NCBI RefSeq assembly: GCF_022026395.1
Contig: NZ_CP041767.1
Location: 3,132,501-3,196,500, forward strand
Direction of reading: 5' to 3'
Source of the DNA: Brevibacillus brevis
GTDB lineage: Bacteria > Bacillota > Bacilli > Brevibacillales > Brevibacillaceae
DNA length: 64,000 bases
Shown here: piece by piece, positions 18,260 to 26,360 of the stretch
How positions within the stretch are numbered: position 1 is the first letter of the stretch
Layout: each line of letters begins with the position of its first letter
Made by a program: the position numbers and the translations under genes
Notes under the pieces: model-generated
What the model was told of the DNA's origin: nothing
The model's database searches: none
Seen by the model: only the letters and a program-made list of their open reading frames with translations

Positions 18260-19828
18260 ATGGGAAGTAAATGGATGTCTTTTGACATCGGATCATTTAC
18301 GGGTACAATGACAGCCATTCTATTTTCAGGAATTCTAGCTCTTATTTTTTCAAGGTCGTTGCTGCAATGGATCATTGGCCGGTTCACGAAGCGGCTCATG
18401 AATGAACGGTATCCCGAAAACATTTGGGAAATGGTAACAGCACTGACTCGCCTGTCACCAAGAATTGTGATTGAAAATAGCTTGCGCGCTTCAGAAGGGG
18501 CAGTTATAGAAAGACCATTTGGGAGTCCGCGTAAATTTCTTACTTACGACGGACTTATCTTTTCACCGGCACAACTGGCCACGTTAGTTACCCCTGAAGA
18601 TGTAGATGTAGATATGCGGATTACCATCGGGCCTCAGGCAAAAAAACCTTTATCTCTGGAAATACCCATTATGGCAGGAGGAATGGGATATGGGATTGGT
18701 GTGTCAGAGAAAGCAAAGATAGCGATTGCAAAAGGAACCGCTGCGGTCGGCACTTTAACAAATACGGGTGAAGGGGGATTTTTACCCGAAGAGAGACAAA
18801 ACGCCAAACATTTAATTATTCAATACCACAGCGGCAAGTGGTCAAAAGAGCCAGAAATTCTCAAACAGGCCGATGCGATTGAAATCCATATCGGCCAAGG
18901 AGCCATTGCGGGTGCGGCAACTTTTATCCCTTCGGAGTACGTTCAAGGAAGAGCCAGAAAAATCTTGAAGGTGGAGAATGATGATTATGTCGTCATTCCT
19001 TCCAGGCATAAGGATATCAATAAACCACAAGATCTTCGCAAAGTAGTTGATCATCTGCGCGCCCTTACTGGTGGAATCCCCATTGGAGTTAAAATATGTG
19101 CAAGCGCAAAGATTGAAGCCGATTTGGAAGTCGCCATTTTTGCTGGGGTTGATTTTGTAAGCATTGACGGCGGACAGGCAGGATCTAAGGGCGGACCTCC
19201 CATCCTGGAAGACGATTTTGGAATCCCCACCATTTATGCTGTTTCACGTGCCGTACAATACTTACAAAAACGCGGGGTGAAGGAAAGAATTACCTTGTTA
19301 AGCGGAGGAGGATACTTCACGCCATCTGATTGCCTAAAAGCATTTGCGTTAGGTGTTGATGGTGTCTATATGGGGACGGCTCTCTTGTGGGCAATGACGC
19401 ATGATCAGGTAACAAAAGCAGTTCCTTGGGAACCTCCTACTCAACTTGTTTTTTATCCAGGAAGTTTAACTGCTCAATTTGATGAGCAAGAAGCAGCAAA
19501 GTATTTAGAGAACTTTCTTACGTCGTTTGTGGAAGAAATGAAGGTCGCAATTCTTGCATTGGGAAAAACATCTGTTCATCAAGTTGGCGTTGATGATCTT
19601 GCAGCCCTTGATGAATTGACGAGCAAGATAACAAAAGTTCCTCTTGCCTATGAACCGTATATCCCGACAAAAGAGTTTATGGAATCGCTTTTGGTTCCGA
19701 GCGAGAATGACAGTGATCAATCGATGCCTGATCCCTCCGAACAGAGTAACGAAAACAAGAAGAAGCAGTTTTTCTTAAAACATAGAAACCGCTTGAAAAC
19801 AACTCAGACCAGATCGGATCCAAAGTAG
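18260..19828 (+). CDS. FMN-binding glutamate synthase family protein (YerD-like)
   Basis: A 522-aa protein with one N-terminal membrane segment (about residues 13-35) followed by the glutamate-synthase-type FMN TIM barrel. Family blocks include IPIMAGGMGYGIGVSEKAK, SIDGGQAGSKGGPPILEDDFG and TLLSGGGYFTPSDCLKAFALG. It lacks the amidotransferase and GOGAT Fe-S regions of full GltB. B. subtilis YerD has the same layout; the natural reaction of this stand-alone class is not established. The start at 18260 follows GGGGAGAAG; an upstream in-frame codon at 18230 has no site. Confidence 0.85.
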   Translation: MGSKWMSFDIGSFTGTMTAILFSGILALIFSRSLLQWIIGRFTKRLMNERYPENIWEMVTALTRLSPRIVIENSLRASEGAVIERPFGSPRKFLTYDGLIFSPAQLATLVTPEDVDVDMRITIGPQAKKPLSLEIPIMAGGMGYGIGVSEKAKIAIAKGTAAVGTLTNTGEGGFLPEERQNAKHLIIQYHSGKWSKEPEILKQADAIEIHIGQGAIAGAATFIPSEYVQGRARKILKVENDDYVVIPSRHKDINKPQDLRKVVDHLRALTGGIPIGVKICASAKIEADLEVAIFAGVDFVSIDGGQAGSKGGPPILEDDFGIPTIYAVSRAVQYLQKRGVKERITLLSGGGYFTPSDCLKAFALGVDGVYMGTALLWAMTHDQVTKAVPWEPPTQLVFYPGSLTAQFDEQEAAKYLENFLTSFVEEMKVAILALGKTSVHQVGVDDLAALDELTSKITKVPLAYEPYIPTKEFMESLLVPSENDSDQSMPDPSEQSNENKKKQFFLKHRNRLKTTQTRSDPK

Positions 19829-20178
19829 TGGGGAGGATTTGCTGTCCAAAAATTAATACGTAAACCACCAGGTGCGAAATTATTTCAGGAAGGGCTAGTA
19901 TAAATGGACTTTGCTGGGCACGGGCAGAACTGTATGGCAAGTTCAGTGAAAAGGAAATAGTGGTAGGCTTTACGAAAGAAAGCGAAGCTACCGACTAATA
20001 GAAAACAAGCTGATGTTGAAAACCAACGGCATCAGCTTGTTTCCTTTAAATGACTACGAGCAGCAATAGAAAGATAACTTCAAAGCCTTTATATGTATGC
20101 CAAAGCTATCTACACAGCGATACCCAAGATCATCTGCAACAGCTCAAAAAAATCTTGACAGACCCTCTGTTCATGAAT
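19829..20178. other. Intergenic region with possible gene relic
   Basis: About 350 bases. Between about 19900 and 19998 one plus-strand frame reads AELYGKFSEKEIVVGFTKES before a stop and looks protein-like, but has no start or site and I cannot assign it. The rest is unremarkable apart from the terminator at 20003-20042. Confidence 0.4.
20003..20042. terminator. Terminator between convergent genes
   Basis: AAACAAGCTGATG pairs with CATCAGCTTGTTT around a 14-base loop, with a T-rich tail on the plus strand and a shorter one on the minus. Confidence 0.75.
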
Positions 20179-21543
20179 CTATTGAATTACTTCAGCAAAC
20201 GAATCGTCAAGAATTTGTATGGCTTTCTCTAACTCTTCTTCTGTTATCGTAAGTGGAGGACATAATTGAATAACATTCCCTTTTGATACTTTGAAACTTA
20301 ATCCTTTTTTTAAACATGTATACATGATCCGATCAGCTTCTTCATATGCACGTTCTTTGGAGGTGCGATCTTTGACAAGTTCAACGGCAAAAAGAAGTCC
20401 AATCCCGCGAATATCCCCAATTTGTATATATTTTTCTTTCAGTTCATTTAATCGTTTGTTTAATAATTGTTCAAGATAGGCTGTGCGCTCTACCAAATTA
20501 TTATCTTTTAGATATGATATAACAGCGGATGAAGCAGCTGCACCAACTGGACTTTTCTCATGTGTATAATGACCTAGAGCTGTCTCAGATGCAATATCAA
20601 GCTCTTCCTTTGCAAGCATAGCTGCCAATGGAAACACCCCACCGCCGAGTCCTTTCCCTAACACGACAATATCGGGAATAATATCGTAATGTTCATAAGC
20701 AAACATTTTTCCTGTTCTACCAAGACCAATAGGTGTTTCATCAAGAATAAGAAGCACACCATGTCGATCACAAACACGGCGAAGTTCTTGATAGAACACT
20801 TTTGGTGGGATTTGAACATCTGTATTTCGAATAGTCTCCATCACAATTGCGCCAATTTCCCCATCTTTTTCAATCGTGTATTCAATATACTTAACCAGTT
20901 GGATAGGATCACCTGAATGTCCTTCCCATAAAGGACGATATGAATCAATGGAAGGTACGTGAATTGTACCAGGCAGTAACGGTTCTAAACCTTTACGAAA
21001 GAGTTTCTCACCCCCAATTGAAATGGCATCAAGTGACGCACCGTGAAAAGAATCCCACATCGAAATCACTTTATGCTTTCCAGTTGCTAGGCGTGCAAGC
21101 TTTAGGGCCATACCGATCGCCGAAGTAGCTCCAGGTGCAAACAGTACCTTCGACAGTTGATTGTCTGTTAATGAAGTCAGTTCTTTTGCAAGTTGAACAG
21201 CCCATTTATTTGTATATCTGCGAGGTGAAAACGGAAGCAAATCTAATGCGTCTTTCATTGCCTTTATAACAGCTGGATTGCGATAGCCAACTTGATGGAC
21301 GGCGTTACCATGAAAATCCATGATGTCTCGACCTTGTTCATCTGTTAGAAATATTCCTTCACATTCCGAAACAACATTAAGACATGGTGTCGATAATGAC
21401 TGATGTAAAAAATAACGCTTGTCATCCTCTAAAATCTGTTTCGTTTGATCATTAAGGTAAGAATTCTGCCATTCATTTCTACTACGTGAATGATTGACAT
21501 CCCCTTCAGATAAGATGAAATGATTTTTCTCCTTCATATTCAA
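20179..21543 (-). CDS. Class-III PLP enzyme, possible (R)-1-hydroxy-2-aminoethylphosphonate ammonia-lyase (PbfA-like)
   Basis: A 454-aa fold-type I PLP protein of the class-III aminotransferase family. The PLP Lys is in DIVVLGKGLGGGVFPLAAM and the Asp contact in LILDETPIGLGRTG. MDFHGNAVHQVGYRNPAVIKA and LPFSPRRYTNKWAVQLA resemble PbfA, a lyase that converts (R)-1-hydroxy-2-aminoethylphosphonate to phosphonoacetaldehyde. No phnW, phnX or phosphonate transporter is in the window, so the substrate is uncertain; an omega-aminotransferase is the main alternative. A CTTTCC (GGAAAG) site precedes the ATG on the minus strand. It is a single gene. Confidence 0.65.
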   Translation of the reverse strand: MNMKEKNHFILSEGDVNHSRSRNEWQNSYLNDQTKQILEDDKRYFLHQSLSTPCLNVVSECEGIFLTDEQGRDIMDFHGNAVHQVGYRNPAVIKAMKDALDLLPFSPRRYTNKWAVQLAKELTSLTDNQLSKVLFAPGATSAIGMALKLARLATGKHKVISMWDSFHGASLDAISIGGEKLFRKGLEPLLPGTIHVPSIDSYRPLWEGHSGDPIQLVKYIEYTIEKDGEIGAIVMETIRNTDVQIPPKVFYQELRRVCDRHGVLLILDETPIGLGRTGKMFAYEHYDIIPDIVVLGKGLGGGVFPLAAMLAKEELDIASETALGHYTHEKSPVGAAASSAVISYLKDNNLVERTAYLEQLLNKRLNELKEKYIQIGDIRGIGLLFAVELVKDRTSKERAYEEADRIMYTCLKKGLSFKVSKGNVIQLCPPLTITEEELEKAIQILDDSFAEVIQ

Positions 21544-21955
21544 TCTCCTTTCCTAATGAAAAAGTTCTTACTAAATAAATTGTTTTGAATAAAACGTAGG
21601 GTAGGAATCTTTTCATTCACGATCAGTTGTTATTTCATGTGATTTCAAATTAGTGATATCACCAATGCAATCATATAAAAAGATTGTTAAGCTCATGCTA
21701 ATTCAATGTAATTATTGTGTTTTTGGTTGTATTTGTGTGTTTTTGTGTTGTTTTAAGCTACTTTATGCCTCAATAGGTTATATCTGTGCGATATGGTTTC
21801 GAAAGGAAATATGAATCCGTCAACAAACGGAAGCAAACTAGAAATGATAAGCATACCGTTTGCAATGAAGAGGATTTCGACCACATCGATATCCCATTTT
21901 TATCACACAAATCGAGTATAGAATGCTTATGAAATCCAATTTCAAGGAGGTTACT
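21544..21955. other. AT-rich intergenic region between divergent genes
   Basis: About 410 bases serving as promoter region for the PLP enzyme (minus) and the GH5-like gene (plus). It contains T/G-rich stretches around 21715-21755 and no supported gene. An AAGGAGG site at the end belongs to the plus-strand gene. I could not define promoters with confidence. Confidence 0.5.
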
Positions 21956-23947
21956 ATGAAGAAGGTTGCAAGTATTCTTTCAATCGTAATTAGCACCTTG
22001 ATGGTCGGTTCTTTTGGCGGTCAATACGCAATGGCACAAGTACATCCGATGGTCCACTCGCCTATATCCATGATAAATGTACCTATATCTCCTTGGGACT
22101 ATCAAAAGCGTCTAGGAAAAGGGATAGATGTGGATTGGTCAAAAACAAGCAAGGGCAGATTGTATTATTCATCCCAGACCGTCCAAGACTTCAAGGAAGC
22201 GGGAGTTTCTCATGTCCGCATTCGTATTGCTGATCAAGCGGATGAGAAACTATTGCAAGGTCTAGACAAGCAAATCGAGGATTGCCTCAATGCGGGGATC
22301 ATACCCATCATTGCCTATCAAGCTGATGAATTTAAAAATGAACCTACCGAGCAAAATATTCAATTGGTAGTGGATTGGTGGACGAAGGTTGCCGAACGTT
22401 ATAAAGATACATCTCATCTTCTTGCTTTCGATCTGTTAATCGAGGCAACGGATGCACTAAATAAGCAACCTGAAAAACTCAATCAAATTTTTGAAAGGTT
22501 GGTTACTGAAATCAGAAAAACAAATCCAACTCGAATCATCATGATTTCGCCACGCCTTCGCTCTGACGCAGATTATTTGAAAGAGCTCGTCATTCCATCA
22601 CAGCACAATAACTACCTGATGGCAGAATGGCATTTTTATGCGTCCGGTCCAAGTAAAACGAATGAAAGAAAGCTATGGACAACAGGAACAGATGCAGAGA
22701 AGAAATTAATAACGGATAAAATTAATACCGCCCTAGAGTGGCAAACAGCACAGAAGATCCCAACCTGGGTAGGTGCCTGGATGCCTGGAAATTACAATGA
22801 CGGCAATGATTACAGCATTGAGGAACAAACTGTATTTGCAAAATTTATGACGTCACAGTTGAAGGCAGCAGGCATCCCTTTTGCTGTCAACTCGGACACA
22901 AAATATTACGATCGGGAGAACAATAGCTGGATTGAAACTATGCAACCTGTTTTCAACACCATTTTTCATGGAACACCCCCATCCGGTAAGCCCAACGATT
23001 CGACCGAAATCCCCCAAAAACCTGATATGCCAAATGTGCATGTCGGATTTAATGCAAAGGGCAGTCTAGATATTGAGGGACAATCGCGTTTTTTGCGGGA
23101 GCAGTTGCATGCTATGAAGAAGCAAGGTATCAAAACAGAAAAGATATGGTTGCGTCTTCAAGGTGGTAGTATCTCCCAAAAAACATACCCGAAGGATTGG
23201 TCTGATAAAGATATTCGCCAATGGGCAACAATTCAGAAGGAATTCGGCGTTCCGCTTGTCTTTGTGGTAAATTTCAATGATTCGCCCGAAAATCAATTAA
23301 AATTTTTTAAACGGCTACAGGATCATGGTTTGAATTTCTCCTTTATCGAACTTGGAAACGAGCAGTATTTACCAAAGTTTGCTGAATCAGAAGTAGGTGA
23401 GTTTAAGCAAGTTACCAAAAGAACCGCTGAAATGACACCGCAAAAATATATAAAAATGAGTAATGAGTACATCAAGGCGTTTACATCCATTGGCTTGCCT
23501 TTTTATGTGCAATTTGCTCCCGAGAAAGTAGACAAGATAATAACTGGGGTCTGGAATAACGCGATAGCACAGGCGATAAACGATCATGTCTTTTTAACAG
23601 AAAATATTCACGGGACGATTCATTTATATGAAAGAGATGGAGACGGTAGCCTGAATGCCAAGCAAATTGGAGAAGTGAAAAGACTTGTCAATCGCCCGAT
23701 GAACATAGCCATTACGGAATTCGGAGTAGTCGATAAACGCGGCAAACTGTCTATGCAACAACTCATTGCACAAGAGAAAAATTTGACAACGAGAATTTTG
23801 CATCAACTTGAAAAAGGCGATTTGCTTTTGAATCAAGTGCTGTATACAGATTATAAAGAGGTTGGAGCAGCAGTACTCCATCCCAAATACGATGGAATAA
23901 CACCGAAAGGAAAAGCGATCATGGAGCTTTTCAAAAAGCTCTGGTAA
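21956..23947 (+). CDS. Secreted GH5-like glycoside hydrolase family protein with two barrel-like halves
   Basis: A 663-aa protein starting at 21956 after AAGGAGG, with a signal peptide ending near AMA-Q (residue about 28). The first half (about residues 45-340) has the GH5 cellulase layout: KGIDVDW, HVRIRIADQ, LAFDLLIEATDA, MAEWHFYASGP and a C-terminal VNSDTKYYDR. The second half (about 370-663) repeats a glycosidase-like pattern (IWLRLQGG, FIELGNEQYL, NIAITEFGVVD). In the first half the usual N-E-P becomes I-E-A and the usual G-E-F-G nucleophile block reads VGAWMPG. In the second half the NEQ and TEFG Glu residues are present. Substrate unknown. Confidence 0.7.
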   Translation: MKKVASILSIVISTLMVGSFGGQYAMAQVHPMVHSPISMINVPISPWDYQKRLGKGIDVDWSKTSKGRLYYSSQTVQDFKEAGVSHVRIRIADQADEKLLQGLDKQIEDCLNAGIIPIIAYQADEFKNEPTEQNIQLVVDWWTKVAERYKDTSHLLAFDLLIEATDALNKQPEKLNQIFERLVTEIRKTNPTRIIMISPRLRSDADYLKELVIPSQHNNYLMAEWHFYASGPSKTNERKLWTTGTDAEKKLITDKINTALEWQTAQKIPTWVGAWMPGNYNDGNDYSIEEQTVFAKFMTSQLKAAGIPFAVNSDTKYYDRENNSWIETMQPVFNTIFHGTPPSGKPNDSTEIPQKPDMPNVHVGFNAKGSLDIEGQSRFLREQLHAMKKQGIKTEKIWLRLQGGSISQKTYPKDWSDKDIRQWATIQKEFGVPLVFVVNFNDSPENQLKFFKRLQDHGLNFSFIELGNEQYLPKFAESEVGEFKQVTKRTAEMTPQKYIKMSNEYIKAFTSIGLPFYVQFAPEKVDKIITGVWNNAIAQAINDHVFLTENIHGTIHLYERDGDGSLNAKQIGEVKRLVNRPMNIAITEFGVVDKRGKLSMQQLIAQEKNLTTRILHQLEKGDLLLNQVLYTDYKEVGAAVLHPKYDGITPKGKAIMELFKKLW

Positions 23948-24170
23948 GCTTGTATAATGACGTGGCAAAACTTGCTGAATACAGAAAGAGCCTACCCGCT
24001 CAAATGACACAAAGTCAGCTCCTAACTACTCTGGTTACCGTCATGCAATTGAAAGAAAAGGCACCTCTGGCCAGCAGACCAACCAATTGGAAACATTCGT
24101 ACAACTGGACAAACAACCGGGATACATTTACATTTCGAGGTTCTTGTAGCAGGGGGGGTACACCTTGAAC
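23948..24170 (+). pseudogene. Possible remnant of an O-GlcNAc-transferase-like glycosyltransferase C-terminus
   Basis: Directly after the GH5-like gene, one frame reads LYNDVAKLAEYRKSLPAQMTQSQL, which resembles the C-terminal helix region of SPINDLY/OGT-type glycosyltransferases (LA.YR..LR..M..S.L). The match ends and the frame continues as unrelated sequence to a stop at 24168. There is no start with a site. I rate this as a short relic; chance resemblance is possible. Confidence 0.3.
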
Positions 24171-24191
24171 AAAAGATTGTGCAATGCTACC

Positions 24192-24215
24192 ATAATATTA
24201 AATACAAAATATTAT
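24192..24215. promoter_or_regulatory. Inverted repeat upstream of the GntR gene
   Basis: ATAATATT (24192-24199) and AATATTAT (24208-24215) form a perfect 8-bp inverted repeat about 18 bp before the GntR start codon. Autoregulation by the GntR protein is the likely meaning. Confidence 0.5.
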
Positions 24216-24232
24216 TTTGATTGAGGTGAACG

Positions 24233-24880
24233 ATGATTACTCGCAAATACGACTCATTAAAAGACCACGTATACAAATATATTGCTTCGCGAATCCAGAA
24301 TGGAACATTGCTGCCAAATCACAAGATTAATGAAGCAGAGATCTGTGAAAAGCTGGAGGTCAGCAGGACTCCCGTTCGGGAAGCACTCATCCAGTTGTCC
24401 TCGGATAATCTCCTGGAGTATATTCCGAGACGCGGCTTTCTCGTAAAGGAACTAAATACGAAAGAAAAGTTGGATGTATTCGCCGTCATTGGTTCATTGG
24501 ATGCCTTGGCTGCACGGTTGTCAATGGAGTTTATCACGGACAGTGATATGTCCATGATGGAGGAGTATATACGGAAAATTGATGTGTCGATCCAAGAGAA
24601 CAATTACGATGATTATCAAAAATATCAAACCGCTTTCCATAAGGTGTACATCGACAAGTGCAACAACCATACACTGATTACGATGATGGAATCATTGCAA
24701 AACAGTTTTATTCGGCAGTCCTATTTGAGCAACGACTCGGAAAAACTGTATGTCATCTTAAAACAAATGAACGACCAACATAAACAGATCTTGCGTTATT
24801 TTAAAGAACGAGATTCAGATGCTTTGGCGAACTTGATCCAATTCCATCACTGGAAGATTGAGCATCCTGAGATGATTTAA
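24233..24880 (+). CDS. GntR family transcriptional regulator (FadR/FCD subfamily)
   Basis: A 215-aa protein. The N-terminal winged helix (KDHVYKYIASRIQNGTLLPN; EICEKLEVSRTPVREALIQL, residues about 7-50) is followed by an all-helical FCD ligand-binding domain whose metal-site His residues fit AFHKVYIDKCNNHTLI and QHKQILRYF. A terminator follows, so it is transcribed separately from the downstream enzymes. FCD-type GntR proteins mostly repress catabolic operons until a carboxylate or amino-acid ligand binds. Its AT-rich palindromes recur before the next gene, suggesting it governs the whole methionine-related cluster. Confidence 0.87.
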   Translation: MITRKYDSLKDHVYKYIASRIQNGTLLPNHKINEAEICEKLEVSRTPVREALIQLSSDNLLEYIPRRGFLVKELNTKEKLDVFAVIGSLDALAARLSMEFITDSDMSMMEEYIRKIDVSIQENNYDDYQKYQTAFHKVYIDKCNNHTLITMMESLQNSFIRQSYLSNDSEKLYVILKQMNDQHKQILRYFKERDSDALANLIQFHHWKIEHPEMI

Positions 24881-24900
24881 TAGAAATAAGTTTGACTGGT

Positions 24901-24933
24901 CGACAAGAGTAGTAACAACTCTTGTCGTTTTTA
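24901..24933 (+). terminator. Rho-independent terminator after the GntR gene
   Basis: CGACAAGAGT pairs with ACTCTTGTCG, followed by TTTTTAT. Confidence 0.85.
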
Positions 24934-24989
24934 TAAATAAAAAAATTAAGACTATTGTGTTTTCTAGAAACGAATAATACAATACAAAA

Positions 24990-25083
24990 TATACAATATA
25001 CTAAACACAAAAAACATCACGAATGTTCATCATTGAATAGGAGGTGTTTACCAATGATTATATTATATATTGTATATTGTATA
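24990..25083. promoter_or_regulatory. Paired 12-bp inverted repeats upstream of the gamma-synthase family gene
   Basis: TATACAATATAC at 24990-25001 and its exact reverse complement GTATATTGTATA at 25072-25083 are 70 bp apart. Further ATACAAT and ATTGTAT copies lie within each flank (24977-24984, 25068-25074). The arrangement suits two operator clusters for the GntR protein with DNA looping, or a large RNA hairpin. Confidence 0.5.
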
Positions 25084-25095
25084 TTCTTTACATGA
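25054..25095 (+). CDS. Candidate 13-residue leader peptide
   Basis: ATG at 25054 opens MIILYIVYCIFFT and a TGA at 25093-25095. A perfect AGGAGGTG stands 7 nt before it, stronger than the site of the real gene 32 bp further on. The peptide is hydrophobic with one Cys codon and overlaps one arm of the 12-bp repeat. It could be a translational leader for the downstream operon; a chance frame in AT-rich operator DNA is the alternative. Confidence 0.4.
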   Translation: MIILYIVYCIFFT

Positions 25096-25127
25096 GTTAA
25101 GTTATTTCTACAAAAGTGGAGGCAAAA

Positions 25128-26345
25128 ATGAAAAAAATCGATAATTCCAACAGTCTAATGGGTACAAAAACGGTTTGGGCTGGCGAAAAGGAGTTTAGTG
25201 TTTTTGGTTCTACACAAGTCCCTGTCGTGTTAAGTGTAGCTTATGGATATGATGATGTGGATGAATGGTATGACGTAGCGATCGGGAATAAACCAGGCCA
25301 TATATACAATCGCATGACCAACCCAACTGTTCAGGCCTTTGAAGAAAAACTGAGAACGCTGGAAGGGGCCGAGCGAGCTATAGCGTTTTCATCCGGCATG
25401 GCTGCGATCAGCAGTACTTTGTATACATTTTTACGACCAGGTGACAGGGTGGTCTCCATAAAAGATACGTACGGAGGTACGAACAAAATTTTCACTGAAT
25501 TTTTGCCCAATATTAATGTTGATGTTGTTTTGTGCAACACCGGCAATCAAGAAGAAATTGAAACAGAAATTCAAAAGGGCTGCCAGTTACTTTATTTGGA
25601 ATCACCAACGAATCCGACATTGAAAATTGTGGACATCGAGCATTTGGCCAAGCTAGCAAAATCAGTCGGGGCATTGGTTGTTATCGACAATACGATTGCG
25701 ACCCCTATAAATCAAAATCCGCTTCTACTCGGTGTTGATCTCGTTATTCACAGCGCCACCAAATTTTTAAGCGGGCATGCGGACGCATTGGGCGGAGTCG
25801 TTTGCGGTTCTCAGCAGTTGATGGAAAAAGTGTATCACTACAGAGAAATAAATGGAGCAACGATGGATCCTTGGTCCGCCTACCTCATTTTGCGGGGGAT
25901 GAAAACATTAAAGCTCAGGGTAGAGCAGCAAGCGAAAAGCGCGATGGAAGTTGCCCGATTCCTGCAAAAACAAGAGTGCGTGGAAGCTGTCTATTATCCG
26001 GGATTAGAAAGCCACAAAAATCATGAGGTCGCCAAACGGCAGATGAGTGGATTCGGGGGTATTCTTAGTTTTGTTCTGAAAGGTGAAATGGAGGCGATTA
26101 AAGTTTTTTTGCCTCATTTGCGGTTAGGAAACCGGGCGGGAAATTTGGGTGCTGTCGAGACGATTTATGGCCCAGCTAGGACGACCAGCCATGTGGAATG
26201 CACGCTTGAGGAGAGGATGGCCTTGGGGATTTCTGAAGGATTGGTTCGTATGTCGGTTGGGATTGAAGATACGGAAGATTTGATTTCGGATCTCGAACAG
26301 GCATTGAACTATTTGGCTTCACAGATGAACAAAACAGCATTGTAG
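25128..26345 (+). CDS. Cystathionine gamma-synthase family PLP enzyme (methionine gamma-lyase-like)
   Basis: A 405-aa Cys/Met-metabolism PLP enzyme. The PLP Lys is in LVIHSATKFLSGHADALGG; YNRMTNPTVQAFEEKL and AIAFSSGMAAISS give the Tyr and phosphate-binding loop; LESPTNPTLKIVDI and VVIDNT are family blocks. The start at 25128 follows GTGGAGG. Family members act on C-gamma-substituted amino acids: cystathionine synthesis, O-acyl-homoserine sulfhydrylation or methionine gamma-elimination. No homoserine acyltransferase is nearby. Given the S-methylmethionine permease downstream, it may remove dimethyl sulfide from S-methylmethionine or methanethiol from methionine. Specificity cannot be settled by eye. 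Confidence 0.82.
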   Translation: MKKIDNSNSLMGTKTVWAGEKEFSVFGSTQVPVVLSVAYGYDDVDEWYDVAIGNKPGHIYNRMTNPTVQAFEEKLRTLEGAERAIAFSSGMAAISSTLYTFLRPGDRVVSIKDTYGGTNKIFTEFLPNINVDVVLCNTGNQEEIETEIQKGCQLLYLESPTNPTLKIVDIEHLAKLAKSVGALVVIDNTIATPINQNPLLLGVDLVIHSATKFLSGHADALGGVVCGSQQLMEKVYHYREINGATMDPWSAYLILRGMKTLKLRVEQQAKSAMEVARFLQKQECVEAVYYPGLESHKNHEVAKRQMSGFGGILSFVLKGEMEAIKVFLPHLRLGNRAGNLGAVETIYGPARTTSHVECTLEERMALGISEGLVRMSVGIEDTEDLISDLEQALNYLASQMNKTAL

Positions 26346-26360
26346 GAGGATCGAATCAGA

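Noticed and set aside
24881..25127. S-box, T-box or other methionine riboswitch before the gamma-synthase family gene
   Set aside because: I find no conserved core of either class; the AT-rich repeats fit protein operators better.
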